Assembly (NCBI RefSeq): GCF_900185725.1
Contig: NZ_FYAU01000007.1
Location: forward strand, 1-56,809
From: Stappia sp. TSB10P1A
Lineage (GTDB): Bacteria > Pseudomonadota > Alphaproteobacteria > Rhizobiales > Stappiaceae
Length of the DNA stretch: 56,809 nt
Reading direction: 5' to 3'
This document shows positions 9,122 through 17,920 of the stretch, in pieces. The notes below the pieces were generated by a model. That model had not been told where the DNA came from. It saw nothing but the letters and a program-made list of their open reading frames with translations, and did not search any database. The first letter of the stretch is position 1. Every line of letters starts with the position of its first letter. Both the position numbers and the translations under genes were made by a program.

Positions 9122-9457
9122 CGCGAATGGCCCCCGTCGCGCCCGTGGGCGGGCGCAGGCGCGTCGGAACCGCGGCGGGAGGCCGGGTCGCGCGCAGGAA
9201 TCTGTCGCTTCGGTCTGGCTGGCGATGATCGCGAGGGATCGACTGGCTGGGCAGCGGGCGGCGGCGCGCAGCATGTCTGCATGCCGGCCGGGACTGCGCC
9301 CGAAAGCTGGTTTTGATTAGCGCCTCGAACCCGAGGGGACCAGTCGGATGAGATGAGGACAGCCCTCGCAAAAACCGAGGGCCTGGCCTGCCGCTCCGGA
9401 ACGATCCGGCCCGAGAGCCGGATTCGGCTGACTTCCGCTGACTTCGGCGACAGCCCC
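9122..9457 (-). other. 336-bp intergenic stretch upstream of the importer operon, with one perfect hairpin
   Basis: No gene is visible. The stretch should hold the promoter of the minus-strand importer operon, but I see no convincing -35/-10 pair. A perfect 7-bp inverted repeat (GCCCTCG at 9362-9368, CGAGGGC at 9376-9382, A-rich 7-nt loop) lies 76 bp past the stop of the minus-strand gene at 9458. It has a terminator-like shape but no T-run follows on either strand, so it is a weak terminator at best. Confidence 0.4.
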
Positions 9458-10282
9458 CTACTCGTCCACGCGGATCGTGATCTGGTCCTCGTAGAGCATG
9501 AACCGCTCCTCGCCGGACCGCGTGGCGGTGAACACGACCGCCCGTGCCGGCGTCGCGCCGCCGCAGGATCGGCTGATCCGGAACCCGACGCCTCCGTCCG
9601 ACCAAATGCCCGTGGCGAGTTCCGGAAGGTACTCGAACGTCTCTTCCCAAGATGGTGGCTGTTCGCCGCAGCGTCCGCGCTTGGCATGGATCACGACCGA
9701 CTCGCCAACCCTCACCTCGGAAAGCTCGCGCCAGTAAATGCGCTCACCGGTCATGTCGATGACCGGCTCGCCGGCCTCCGGCTTCTTCCGCACGGCGACT
9801 TGAGGCTCCGGTTTCTGCCAACCGATCAATCCGATCCCCATGCCGCCCACCAAGACAATCGCAACGGCGATTACAGCGGCAATCGGCCAGCGGCGCGAGC
9901 GACGGGACGCGCCGACGGTGATCCGCGGCGCAAGCTCCTGCAAGTCCGTGGCGTCGCCGTTCTTGTCGTTACCCTGCTCATTGGAGGGCTTGCGCCGTTG
10001 AGCCTCTTCGTAAAGCCGATGCCAATGCGGCAGGATATCGTCGCCGTCCTCGATCTGGAGCAACAGAGTCAGAAGCCGGAAATTGCGGCGATTGGGAACA
10101 TGGACACCCTGACGCCAGTTGTTCAGGCTCTTGAGCGCCGTTTCGTGGGCCCCGTCCGTCCTCTTCCTGGTGAGGGCACAGTAGTCGCTGGCGAGGCTGC
10201 CGTTGTCCACGTGCCCCCGCTCCATGCACAAGGCATCGAATAGCCTGTGCCATTCTTCAATGCTCTCAAGTCTGCGCCCCAT
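9458..10282 (-). CDS. Unrecognised single-pass membrane protein with a regulator-like N-terminus
   Basis: A 274-residue protein of no family I can name. Residues 1-95 are hydrophilic and helical, with a segment S-L-N-N-W-R-Q-G-V-H-V-P-N-R-R-N-F that resembles the recognition part of XRE-type helix-turn-helix domains. A basic patch (S-R-R-S-R-R) precedes one membrane span near 132-155, and a C-terminal domain of about 115 residues would then be periplasmic. It contains two cysteines (around G-R-C-G-E and R-S-C-G-G) that could form a disulfide. The layout is that of a one-component transmembrane regulator or anti-sigma-like protein. It is divergent from a run of exported proteins and could regulate them; this is inference from layout only. 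Confidence 0.6.
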   Translation of the reverse strand: MGRRLESIEEWHRLFDALCMERGHVDNGSLASDYCALTRKRTDGAHETALKSLNNWRQGVHVPNRRNFRLLTLLLQIEDGDDILPHWHRLYEEAQRRKPSNEQGNDKNGDATDLQELAPRITVGASRRSRRWPIAAVIAVAIVLVGGMGIGLIGWQKPEPQVAVRKKPEAGEPVIDMTGERIYWRELSEVRVGESVVIHAKRGRCGEQPPSWEETFEYLPELATGIWSDGGVGFRISRSCGGATPARAVVFTATRSGEERFMLYEDQITIRVDE

Positions 10283-10347
10283 GCAGCCCCCAGGCCTGAC
10301 CCTCGTCCGTCCTTTTTAGCCAGCACGCTGAAACCGGTCAACACTTT

Positions 10348-10357
10348 GATAATTATC
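10348..10357. promoter_or_regulatory. AT-rich palindrome in the divergent promoter region
   Basis: GATAATTATC is a perfect 10-bp palindrome in a short AT-rich tract (about 10335-10395). It lies between the minus-strand membrane-protein gene (start 10282) and the plus-strand exported-protein genes (start 10533). It could be an operator or part of a divergent promoter. The motif loosely recalls Fur-type boxes, but one short palindrome is not enough to assign a regulator. Confidence 0.3.
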
Positions 10358-10532
10358 GTTTAATTTCCTTGTCTTCCGATTTTTCCAAGCCTTCCAAGTT
10401 GGTAGATGACGCCGAATGCCGTCCTCCCTAAGAGCATGGTCGGGCAGCCCGTCACACGGGCTGTTGCTGGGCGCCTGCTTACAGGTTGAGGGTGGGCGGC
10501 TTGGACAAGCCATACGGAAACCGGGAACCTCC

Positions 10533-10826
10533 ATGACCAGCCGACACAGATCTTTTCTACGGCCTGCCGCTCTTCTCCTGGGTGGCCTTCTCGTCACGGC
10601 GGCGGGGACGTCCAGCGCACTCGCCTGCCGGGGTACGGCAGAATACCCCGCGGTCTTGCAGCAGCTTGCCGCCGCTTCACTGGCCGCCAAGCGCAAGGCC
10701 GAGCTGACGCGGCAACTGGAAGAGGGCCGCGTCCTGCACGACCGCGCCCATCGGCAGAATGACGCGGGTGCCATGCGGGAGTCGCTGAAGATCCTCGACC
10801 GCATCAAAGCCGCGCTGCCGAGGTAA
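10533..10826 (+). CDS. Small exported protein of unknown function
   Basis: 97 residues starting M-T-S-R-H-R-S. A basic N-region, a hydrophobic core (A-A-L-L-L-G-G-L-L-V-T-A-A-G) and S-A-L-A form a clear Sec signal peptide with cleavage near residue 30. The mature part of about 67 residues begins with a single cysteine and is charged and helical (A-A-K-R-K-A-E-L-T-R-Q-L-E-E-G), probably a short coiled coil. A longer in-frame start at 10416 would bury the signal peptide and is unlikely. Its stop is 3 bp before the lipoprotein gene, so they are co-transcribed. No family recognised. Confidence 0.6.
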   Translation: MTSRHRSFLRPAALLLGGLLVTAAGTSSALACRGTAEYPAVLQQLAAASLAAKRKAELTRQLEEGRVLHDRAHRQNDAGAMRESLKILDRIKAALPR

Positions 10827-10829
10827 GCG

Positions 10830-11201
10830 ATGATGTTCCCGAGACTGTCACGCTTCGGCGTGGTTTTCGCCGTGCTTTTCGCGCTGAGCCTGATGGCCTG
10901 TCAGACCGCGGCGGCCGATAACGGCAACCGCCTCACCGCCGAACAGGTGCGCAGCGCCTTCATCGGCCGCGAATGGAGCCAAGGCCAGGGCACCTTCCTG
11001 TTCTCCAGAGACGGCACCTATCGCTATGCCGACAGCCGGATGACCGCCCAGGGCACCTGGCAGATAAACGACAACGGCGTCCTGTGCGCAACCAACAGCC
11101 ATTCGGGCGTGCGGACTTGCTACACCTTCTACCGCGACGGCAATGGATACCGGTACTGGCACGACCGCGAGCGCCGGTACTGGCCTGCCTATCTTCGTTG
11201 A
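10830..11201 (+). CDS. Small lipoprotein of unknown function
   Basis: 123 residues with a lipoprotein signal: F-A-V-L-F-A-L-S-L-M-A-C gives a lipobox with the lipidated cysteine at 24. The mature domain has a repeated aromatic pattern (F-L-F-S-R-D-G-T-Y-R-Y, G-T-W-Q-I, C-Y-T-F-Y-R-D-G-N-G-Y-R-Y-W) typical of small beta-sheet proteins of the DUF995/lipocalin-like kind, with a pair of cysteines that could bond. GAGGTAAG lies just before the ATG. It forms a unit with the genes on either side. The family assignment is tentative. Confidence 0.65.
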   Translation: MMFPRLSRFGVVFAVLFALSLMACQTAAADNGNRLTAEQVRSAFIGREWSQGQGTFLFSRDGTYRYADSRMTAQGTWQINDNGVLCATNSHSGVRTCYTFYRDGNGYRYWHDRERRYWPAYLR

Positions 11202-11222
11202 TCCACGTTCAGAGGGAGAGCA

Positions 11223-12182
11223 ATGAAAAACGTCTTCCTGGCGGTTCCCGTCGTTGCGGCGATCTTCGCGGCGCTCATCAGCGGATCCGCGTTCGCCGCC
11301 GAGCCAAGTGAGAGGCAGATAAGAAACGCATTCACGTTCGATATTCCGCCGGTGTGGGACGTTAGAGACTTCAAGGTCGAAGCAACGCAAAACTTCGGAA
11401 GCAACATTGAACCGCTGTACAAGAGCCGGTTCAACGCGTCTATTGAAGTCAAGGAAGATACATTCGAGCCGCTGGGGCATCTGGGAGATGTCTTAGTGTT
11501 GCGTCAGGTGCTTCCGGCGGGCCACGCCGTCAAGGTCTATGGCATTTCGTCCGCAACGCTCAATCAAGGGCAATGGGTGTTCGCATTCGATCTGCAGGGA
11601 TCGCCCTTCGCCGCTGTTGGGGAGCCTCGCGGCGCCTTCTCTGGCCTTGCCGTGGTGCAAGGCTCGGACGAGCATACGGCTCTTGCGGCCCGTATCGAGC
11701 AAGAGCGGCAAGCCGCATTGGAGGCGGAGCGGAAGAGGGCTGCAGAGGAAAGGAAGGCGTGGGAGGAAGCCGAAGCTGCGCAAAGGAAACGCGCCGCCGA
11801 ACATTTTTCATCGGTGGAACGCGTTCTTACGAGCGGGGTTGTCCTTCAAGGTGTCTATATTGACGAGGGCACGTTAAGTCGCCAACGACACCAGATCGAA
11901 GTGTCTTTTAGCGACTACGATGCAGCAAGCGGCACCTTCAAAGCGCGTATGACATGGCAGTCCGGTGCCATCTTGGCGCTGGATGGCAAGGCCGATGACA
12001 AGACGCTGTCAATGGTGGAAACTGCGTGGATTGCAAATCCAAGAGGGTCTGGCGTTGCCTTCCAAAGGTATGACGGAACCATATTGGGTCATGGGATAGA
12101 TGGAATAACCTGCAGGAACGCGAATTTTGACGGACAATGCTCCGCCGCGGCAAGCCGATTTTCTCTAGGATTGCCGGAATAG
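11223..12182 (+). CDS. Exported protein with a central coiled coil, unknown function
   Basis: 319 residues. A signal peptide (K then A-V-P-V-V-A-A-I-F-A-A-L-I) ends near A-F-A-A. A domain of about 120 residues is followed by a highly charged coiled coil near 155-200 (E-R-Q-A-A-L-E-A-E-R-K-R-A-A-E-E-R-K-A-W), then a C-terminal domain rich in beta-strand pattern that contains the protein's only two cysteines. GGGAGAG precedes the ATG. Base composition falls clearly below the neighbours in the second half, with more A/T third positions, which suggests recent acquisition. No homolog recognised. It is third in an exported-protein operon. Confidence 0.6.
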   Translation: MKNVFLAVPVVAAIFAALISGSAFAAEPSERQIRNAFTFDIPPVWDVRDFKVEATQNFGSNIEPLYKSRFNASIEVKEDTFEPLGHLGDVLVLRQVLPAGHAVKVYGISSATLNQGQWVFAFDLQGSPFAAVGEPRGAFSGLAVVQGSDEHTALAARIEQERQAALEAERKRAAEERKAWEEAEAAQRKRAAEHFSSVERVLTSGVVLQGVYIDEGTLSRQRHQIEVSFSDYDAASGTFKARMTWQSGAILALDGKADDKTLSMVETAWIANPRGSGVAFQRYDGTILGHGIDGITCRNANFDGQCSAAASRFSLGLPE

Positions 12183-12328
12183 CCATGAGGCGATGGTGGT
12201 TTGACCTTGCCCTTGCCTGCCAATCCAGCTCGAGGTTCGTTCTGGCCGTATCGAAAGGACCAGAACTGTAGTGCAGCCGTTTCGACGAGGAGCAGGAGGC
12301 GGGCGTATATGGCCGCTTCCCGGTAGAT

Positions 12329-12364
12329 AAAAAGCGGGCCACGTTGGTGTGAGACGTGACCCGC
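12329..12364 (-). terminator. Rho-independent terminator of the polyol operon
   Basis: Read on the minus strand, an 11-bp stem (12364-12354 with 12344-12334, one G-T pair) closes a 9-nt loop and is followed by five T residues (12333-12329). It lies about 70 bp past the stop of the thiamine-diphosphate enzyme gene, the last gene of the minus-strand operon. Confidence 0.75.
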
Positions 12365-12434
12365 AGTTGGTTCCGGGACAGAAGGCTGGGTCAGGGCTCC
12401 GGAACTCCGGGAGCTTTAAACAGCCGGATCCGGA

Positions 12435-14225
12435 TCAAAGATCCGGAGAGATCTTCCAGTCACGCAGCTTGTAGACCGTGCCCGGGCGTGGACGGGGCTT
12501 GTCCTCGGTTTCGCGCATGCGCCGCTTGAAAGAGTGGATAGGGGTTGCCCGGTCATCGATGCGCACCTCCACCACCGACGGCCCGTCATGGGCGAAGGCC
12601 TCGTCGAGGGCCGCACCAATGTCCTCAGGCTTCTCCACATAGATGCCCTTGAGCCCAAGGCCCGCCGCCGCAGCGGCATACCCTGGAACGCTGCTCTGGC
12701 TTTCCAGCTCGCAAGACAGGACATTCTTGAAGAAGATCTCCTGCCACAGCTGAATCCAGCCGAGCTTGCCGTTGTTGATCACCACATTGACCACGCGCTG
12801 ATTGTACTGGGCCTGGGTGGCCAGTTCGCCGATGGTGTAGGAGAACGCGCCATCGCCCGCGACCGTGACCACCCGCGCCCCCTCCGGGGCAATGGCCGCC
12901 GCGCCAATCGCGCCGGGAACCGAATAACCAAGACCGCCCTGCCCGCGGGCAAATAGGAACTTGCGTCCCGGTTCGCGCGCCGGAATATAGCCGGAGATCC
13001 AGCCTGCCGAAAATGACGCATCGGAGACGACAATATCCTTGTCCCCCAGGCGCTTGTCGATTTCCGCCATGACGCGCGGCGGCAGAACCGGGATCTGGTC
13101 GGAGCGCATTTCCTCCGCCTTCGCCGCGTCGCACTCGGCCTTCGCCTCGGCAATCCGGGCCATCCAGTCCGGGCGGCTGTCCGCCATGCTCTCGCCAAGA
13201 GCTGCATCCAGCGCGGTAATGATTTCGCGCACATCGCCCAACAGCGGCACGGTGGGGCGGAAAGTGCGCCCGTGTTCGAGCGGATCAAAGTCGATGGTGA
13301 TCGTCGCCTGGTCCGGCTTGGGCAGGGTCCAGTTCATGCCCGTGTTCTGGCTGACCTTGGAGCCGCACCAGATCACCAGATCAGCCTCCTGAATGAGATC
13401 GATGGCGGCTTTCGAGCCGAGCGGATTGAGCACCCCCGCCGCGTAGCTCCGGGTTTCAGGCACGGAGCCCTTTCCCGACAGGCTGGTGACCACCAACGCC
13501 CCGAGACGGTCGGCGAAGGCGGTGACTTCCTTTGCTGCATCCGAGCCATGCACGCCGCCGCCACAGACCAGCGCGGGGCGCTTGGCCTTGCGGATCAAGG
13601 CGGTTGCGGCGGCAATATCGCCATCGGGCGCGGTCGAGCGCAGGTAGGGAATGCGTACGCTGCGATCATCGACGGTCGCCAGAAGCGTGTCCATGTCCCA
13701 GTCCGCATCGAAGATATCATGGGGAATGATCAGGGCGACCGGACCAGGCCGCGGGGCAGTGGCAATGCGCATGGAGGTGCGGATCAACTCCGGCAGCGCA
13801 GCAACCGACGGCACCAGGAAGGCTTCCTTCGAGCAGGTCTTGAAGAAGGCCAACTGGTCGAAACCCTGGCTGGCGATGCCCTTTTCCTTCAGCGGCAGCC
13901 AGTCGAGCGGCAGTTCCCCAATAATGCCGACCAAGGGAATCGAGGCATTCAGCGCCTCCAGAAAGCCTGCGGGCAGGAGATTGGCGCCGGGACCGACGGT
14001 CACGTCGCAAATGCCCGGCTTGCCGGTCAGGCGGGCATAGGCATCTGCCGCATAGGCGGCGTTGCGCTCGTCGCGCATGAGGATATGGCGGATACGGTCG
14101 GAGCGCCGGGAAATCCCGTCATGCAAAGCTGTGGTTTGCCCGCCGGGCATGCCGAAAACATACTCGACTCCGGATCGCGCCAGCATTTCCGCAACCAGAT
14201 CTCCGATATGTGGTGCCATTGTCAT
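12435..14225 (-). CDS. Thiamine-diphosphate-dependent enzyme (acetolactate synthase / benzoylformate decarboxylase superfamily)
   Basis: 596 residues with the three-domain layout of the family. The N-terminal Pyr domain carries the catalytic glutamate in R-D-E-R-N-A-A-Y-A-A-D and G-P-G-A-N-L-L, the central domain is Rossmann-like, and the C-terminal PP domain has G-D-G-A-F-S-Y followed about 25 residues later by N-N-G (the GDG-NN ThDP/Mg site). It would cleave or ligate a C-C bond next to a carbonyl. Being last in a polyol operon, it could act on a ketose or keto-acid product, but I cannot name the substrate. AAGGA fits either ATG 14225 or 14219. A short perfect hairpin (12429-12447) overlaps its stop codon. 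Confidence 0.82.
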   Translation of the reverse strand: MTMAPHIGDLVAEMLARSGVEYVFGMPGGQTTALHDGISRRSDRIRHILMRDERNAAYAADAYARLTGKPGICDVTVGPGANLLPAGFLEALNASIPLVGIIGELPLDWLPLKEKGIASQGFDQLAFFKTCSKEAFLVPSVAALPELIRTSMRIATAPRPGPVALIIPHDIFDADWDMDTLLATVDDRSVRIPYLRSTAPDGDIAAATALIRKAKRPALVCGGGVHGSDAAKEVTAFADRLGALVVTSLSGKGSVPETRSYAAGVLNPLGSKAAIDLIQEADLVIWCGSKVSQNTGMNWTLPKPDQATITIDFDPLEHGRTFRPTVPLLGDVREIITALDAALGESMADSRPDWMARIAEAKAECDAAKAEEMRSDQIPVLPPRVMAEIDKRLGDKDIVVSDASFSAGWISGYIPAREPGRKFLFARGQGGLGYSVPGAIGAAAIAPEGARVVTVAGDGAFSYTIGELATQAQYNQRVVNVVINNGKLGWIQLWQEIFFKNVLSCELESQSSVPGYAAAAAGLGLKGIYVEKPEDIGAALDEAFAHDGPSVVEVRIDDRATPIHSFKRRMRETEDKPRPRPGTVYKLRDWKISPDL

Positions 14226-14336
14226 TCCTTTCCTGTCATTTGACAAAGCTTGACCATTCCGCCGCCAGTCGAGGCGGAGGGTCCTTTGGGGTCACGCTAG
14301 AGGCCCATCTATGTGGGCTGTTGGTGGTGGCGGCCT

Positions 14337-14364
14337 GGTCCTTGAGCAATCAGGCTCAAGGGCC
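14337..14364 (-). other. Intercistronic stem-loop at the 3' end of the second FGGY kinase gene
   Basis: An 11-bp inverted repeat (14337-14347 and 14354-14364, one mismatch on the plus strand that becomes G-T on the minus-strand RNA) with a 6-nt loop overlaps the kinase stop codon. No T-run follows, so it is more likely an RNA-stabilising or read-through attenuating hairpin than a full terminator. The gap of 130 bp to the next gene holds nothing else I recognise. Confidence 0.45.
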
Positions 14365-15903
14365 CAGGGTGTCAGGCCGCATTGTCCGGGTCCGCTCCGC
14401 CATACGGTGCATCAGGGGCCTCAGGGCTTCGTGGGTCTCCCGGTAGAGGGCCAGCAGATCGCGGTAGGCGGCATGCCGCGACGGATCGGGTCGGATTTCC
14501 CGGTTGATCCTGACCATCTGGCGCGCTGCGCTCTGCAGGCTGTCATAAGCGCCAGCTCCGACAGAGGCGCCGATTGCCGCGCCCAAGGCGGTTGCATCGC
14601 CCACCTCGGGGATTCTCAGCGTCAGGTTGGTCGCATCCGCATGCATCTGCAGCCAGTAAGGCGTGCGCAAACAGCCCCCGGCCACGGTCATGCTGCCAAT
14701 GGAAATGCCGTTGGCGGTCAGGCGCTCGATAATATTGGCCGTGCCAAGCACCACGGATTCCATCAGCGCCCGTGTGATGTCTGCGGCGCCATGCTTCATG
14801 GTCAGGCCCCAGACCGCGCCCTGCAGGTCGTAGTCGATGTAGGGATTGCGGTTGCCCTGCCAGAAATCCAGCGCGATCAGGCCATTGGCACCGAGCGGCA
14901 CCTCCTCCGCCTCACGCATCATGCGCTCGAAATCGCTTTTCTCACGGCCAAAGGCCACTTCCTGCCACCAGCGCAAAATGCCGCCGGAGGACACCTGCCC
15001 GCCTTCCATGACGAAGAGATCCGGCACCACACAATCGGGATGCGGCCCGAAGATGCCTTCCACCTCGGTGTCGGCGTCTGTCATCGGCAGCACCAGATGG
15101 GACGTGCCGGTGATCAGCGCCGTCTCACCGTCGCGCAGGGTGTTGAGCCCGGCCATGGCAACATAGGCGTCGGTTCCCCCGCAGACCGTCAGGGTCGAGG
15201 TAGTCAGGCCCAGAGCCTCCGCCGCTTCCGCGCTCAAGGGGCTGATGGGCGCGCCGAAGGGCAGCATCCAAGGAGGAAAGCGGCTCTCGATTCCCTCCAG
15301 CCCCACAGCCTCGAACAGGCTCAGCGGCCAGCCTCCCTGGCGCGGATCGTAGAACCAGCGGTTGATCGTGTGATTGAGGCCAAGGGTCAGTTGGCCGGAC
15401 AGACGCAGCGCCATGTAGTCGGCCATCTCGACGAACCAGCGGGTGCGGGCATAGCGCTCTGGTTCCTGCTGCTTGATCCAGAGAATCTTCGGCAGGGCGG
15501 TTTCCGCGCTGACACCGCCCCGTGACCGGCGCAGGGCCGGATGGCCGCTGGCTTGGATCTGGTGCGCCTGCGGGGACGCCCGGTTGTCCATCCACAAGAT
15601 CGCCTCGCCGATAGGGGACAGATGTTCGTCCAGAGCGACAAGCGTGCTGGAGGTGCCGTCCGCGCAGATGGCGCGTACGCTGGCGGGGCTGACGCCCGCT
15701 TCCGCAACAGCCTCCCGGACGGCGAGACAGGCTGCCTGCCACCAGTCTTCCGGGGTCTGTTCGGCCCGGCCCGGTTGGGGGAAACGGGTGGGATAGTCCT
15801 TGCTGGCGACGGCAAGAAGCTTTCCGTCCGCGCCGCAGATCAGAGCACGGGCGCCGCCGGTGCCACAGTCCAGTCCGATGAACACATCAGACGATCCGCT
15901 CAT
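14356..15903 (-). CDS. FGGY-family carbohydrate kinase (second kinase of the operon)
   Basis: 515 residues. N-terminal phosphate loop F-I-G-L-D-C-G-T-G-G-A-R, D-G-T-S-S-T-L-V-A-L-D, W-M-D-N-R-A, the catalytic region C-G-G-T-D-A-Y-V, and the C-terminal ATP-site V-A-G-G-C-L-R-T-P-Y-W-L-Q. It phosphorylates a sugar, ketose or polyol with ATP. The D-C-G-T-G-G-x-R start is closer to the erythritol/ribulose kinase branch than to XylB, so the two kinases of this operon probably use different substrates. Its ATG overlaps the upstream permease stop by 4 bp. The exact substrate is not determinable here. Confidence 0.83.
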   Translation of the reverse strand: MSGSSDVFIGLDCGTGGARALICGADGKLLAVASKDYPTRFPQPGRAEQTPEDWWQAACLAVREAVAEAGVSPASVRAICADGTSSTLVALDEHLSPIGEAILWMDNRASPQAHQIQASGHPALRRSRGGVSAETALPKILWIKQQEPERYARTRWFVEMADYMALRLSGQLTLGLNHTINRWFYDPRQGGWPLSLFEAVGLEGIESRFPPWMLPFGAPISPLSAEAAEALGLTTSTLTVCGGTDAYVAMAGLNTLRDGETALITGTSHLVLPMTDADTEVEGIFGPHPDCVVPDLFVMEGGQVSSGGILRWWQEVAFGREKSDFERMMREAEEVPLGANGLIALDFWQGNRNPYIDYDLQGAVWGLTMKHGAADITRALMESVVLGTANIIERLTANGISIGSMTVAGGCLRTPYWLQMHADATNLTLRIPEVGDATALGAAIGASVGAGAYDSLQSAARQMVRINREIRPDPSRHAAYRDLLALYRETHEALRPLMHRMAERTRTMRPDTLGP

Positions 15904-16910
15904 TTTTCGCTCTCCCCGCCGCGGCTGCCATGACGGCGGCCGGCCCATGTGGCAACCCCGAGGCCAAGCGCCAGCAGAACGCCTTGAATGATCTGGCGCT
16001 GATAGTCCGGCAGGCCGAGCAGAGCCGCGCCACTAAACAGAACCCCGAGAAACAGGGTCGCGGTCAGGGTGCCGAGAATGTTCGGTTTGCCGACATGCAC
16101 CATCATTCCGCCCAGCAGCACCACGGTCAGGCCGTTGATCAGAAAGGGGCCGCCGATGGTGGGCTGGCCGGAAGACAGGCTGGCCGCAAGCATCACCCCG
16201 GCCATGGCCGCGCAAAGGCCGGACAGGGTAAAAAGCAAGATCATCAGCCGGGTCACCGGCACGCCGACCGAGCGGACAGCCGCCTCGTTCTGGGCCATGG
16301 CATAGATGTAGCGTCCAAGCGTCAGCCGCTCCTGAATGTACCAGGCCGCCAGAGCCAGCACCGCCACCGGCAGCACGATTACCGGCACGACGGACAGAAC
16401 AGGGGTATTGAGCATCCAGCCCAATGGCCCGGCATCGGCGATGCGGATCACGGTGCCCTTGCCCAAAGCGGCGGCGGCCGAAGCGCAGATGCCCGCCGTG
16501 GCGATGGTCACGATCAGGGCGGGCAGCCGCAATGCGGCAACGAGCCAGCCATTGATCAGCCCCGCCAGCACGCCGGTTCCAAGGGCAACGGCTATCGCTA
16601 CGCTCCAGCCGTAGCCATGGGCGAGCAGCGCTGCCGTCATCATGTTGGCGAGAGCTGCGACCTGCATGAAGCTGACGTCAATCTGTCCTGCCGCGATCAC
16701 CCAGGTCAGTCCCAGCACCATTACGGCCATGATGGAAAAGGAGCGCAGCATGGAAATCATGTTGGTGCTTTCCACCAGTTGCGGTCGCACCGAGGAAATG
16801 GCCAGCGTCAGCAGCACGAGCACGGCGACAAGCCAGAGGTTTGTTATTGTTCGGGCAAGCTTGCGCGCACGCGGGCGTCGAAAGGCGGGGTCCGGATAGG
16901 CCATGGTCAT
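15900..16910 (-). CDS. Ribose/erythritol-type ABC transporter permease 2
   Basis: 336 residues of the BPD_transp_2 (RbsC/EryF) family with about ten hydrophobic spans. The motif W-V-I-A-A-G-Q-I-D-V-S (G-x-I-D-L-S of the family) and G-R-Y-I-Y-A-M-A-Q-N-E-A-A-V-R-S-V-G (the EAA-like coupling loop, G-x-N-x-x-A-A-x-x-S-G in RbsC) are both present. I used the ATG at 16910, which overlaps the upstream permease stop (ATGA) and has AGGA directly before it. It pairs with the permease at 16907-17920. Confidence 0.85.
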   Translation of the reverse strand: MTMAYPDPAFRRPRARKLARTITNLWLVAVLVLLTLAISSVRPQLVESTNMISMLRSFSIMAVMVLGLTWVIAAGQIDVSFMQVAALANMMTAALLAHGYGWSVAIAVALGTGVLAGLINGWLVAALRLPALIVTIATAGICASAAAALGKGTVIRIADAGPLGWMLNTPVLSVVPVIVLPVAVLALAAWYIQERLTLGRYIYAMAQNEAAVRSVGVPVTRLMILLFTLSGLCAAMAGVMLAASLSSGQPTIGGPFLINGLTVVLLGGMMVHVGKPNILGTLTATLFLGVLFSGAALLGLPDYQRQIIQGVLLALGLGVATWAGRRHGSRGGESEK

Positions 16911-17920
16911 TCCTGCCACTCCCTTTTGTTGTTGGTCCTGCCGCTGCCCCGGAAGAACACCGCAAAGGAGCTGGCCCAGTTGCGGGCGAAACCGGAGAAC
17001 GCCACCACACCCATGAGCAGGATGAGGCTGACCACGCCGTCGCTGTAGTAGTAGGGCACGCCCAGAAGCGAGAAGCCGTCGAGCAGCATGGTGATGAGCA
17101 AGATGCCCGCGAACGTCGCCAGCACGGAGGTGCCGGCCATCATGGCCGCGCCCAGGAAGACGCCCGCATAGGCCGGCATCATCAGGTTGGCGCCCTTGTT
17201 GGTCTCCGCATTGCCGCTTTCCGCCAGGATCAGCAGCACGGCCAGCACAGTGCAGACGGCGCAAAGCACATAGGCCAGAACCACGTAGTTCTTCACCTGG
17301 ATGCCGGAGTAATGGGCTGCCACGGGGTTTTCGCCGGCCGCATAAAAAGCATGGCCCGTTCGGGTGCGGTGCATGACGAACCAGGCCGCCGCATAGACCG
17401 CGACCAGGAACCACAGCGACACGCCCAGCCCCAGGAAGCGAGCATCGTTCAAGTCGGTGATGCCGCTGGTGAAGAAGTTCTGAAAGATCGACCGGCCGCC
17501 CGTGTAGAGAAAGGCAAGGCCAGCGCAGACAGAGCCGGTGGCGATGGTCGTCACGATATCGGGCATGCCGAAACGGCTGATGGCAACGCCGGAGACCATG
17601 CCGATCAGACCGCCGGTCACAATGCCTATGGCGACAGCGGCCCAGAGCGGATAGCCCGCCGCAATGACCGCCCCCATGGTCATGGCGGTGAAAGCTGCGA
17701 CCCCGGCAATCGACAGGTCGAACTTGCGGACCACCACCACGAAGGTCAGGCCGAGGGCCGCAAGGCCGTTGGCCGCCATGTGGCGGGCGATGCCGGAGAG
17801 GCTGGCGTGAGACAGGTAACGCGGCTCGGCGATGGTGAACCCGGCAGCCACCAGCACCACCAGCAGCAGGAAGACGAGCGCCCGGCCCCAGATGGAGGGA
17901 AGGGGAGACAGAAGTTTCAT
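16907..17920 (-). CDS. Ribose/erythritol-type ABC transporter permease 1
   Basis: 337 residues, same family as its neighbour. V-V-V-R-K-F-D-L-S-I-A-G (the family G-G-I-D-L-S motif, here with R-K-F), V-S-R-F-G-type loop and A-A-G-E-N-P-V-A-A-H-Y-S-G-I (coupling loop) are visible among the membrane spans. A heteromeric permease pair like this is usual for ribose/erythritol-type importers. It overlaps the ATPase gene by 4 bp upstream and permease 2 by 4 bp downstream. Confidence 0.85.
   Translation of the reverse strand: MKLLSPLPSIWGRALVFLLLVVLVAAGFTIAEPRYLSHASLSGIARHMAANGLAALGLTFVVVVRKFDLSIAGVAAFTAMTMGAVIAAGYPLWAAVAIGIVTGGLIGMVSGVAISRFGMPDIVTTIATGSVCAGLAFLYTGGRSIFQNFFTSGITDLNDARFLGLGVSLWFLVAVYAAAWFVMHRTRTGHAFYAAGENPVAAHYSGIQVKNYVVLAYVLCAVCTVLAVLLILAESGNAETNKGANLMMPAYAGVFLGAAMMAGTSVLATFAGILLITMLLDGFSLLGVPYYYSDGVVSLILLMGVVAFSGFARNWASSFAVFFRGSGRTNNKREWQE

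Noticed and set aside
9311-9320. The 10-mer TTTTGATTAG shared with the tRNA-like remnant region near 27341-27350
   Set aside because: Ten bases without flanking similarity can recur by chance. The hairpin and tRNA-like blocks are not present near 9311.
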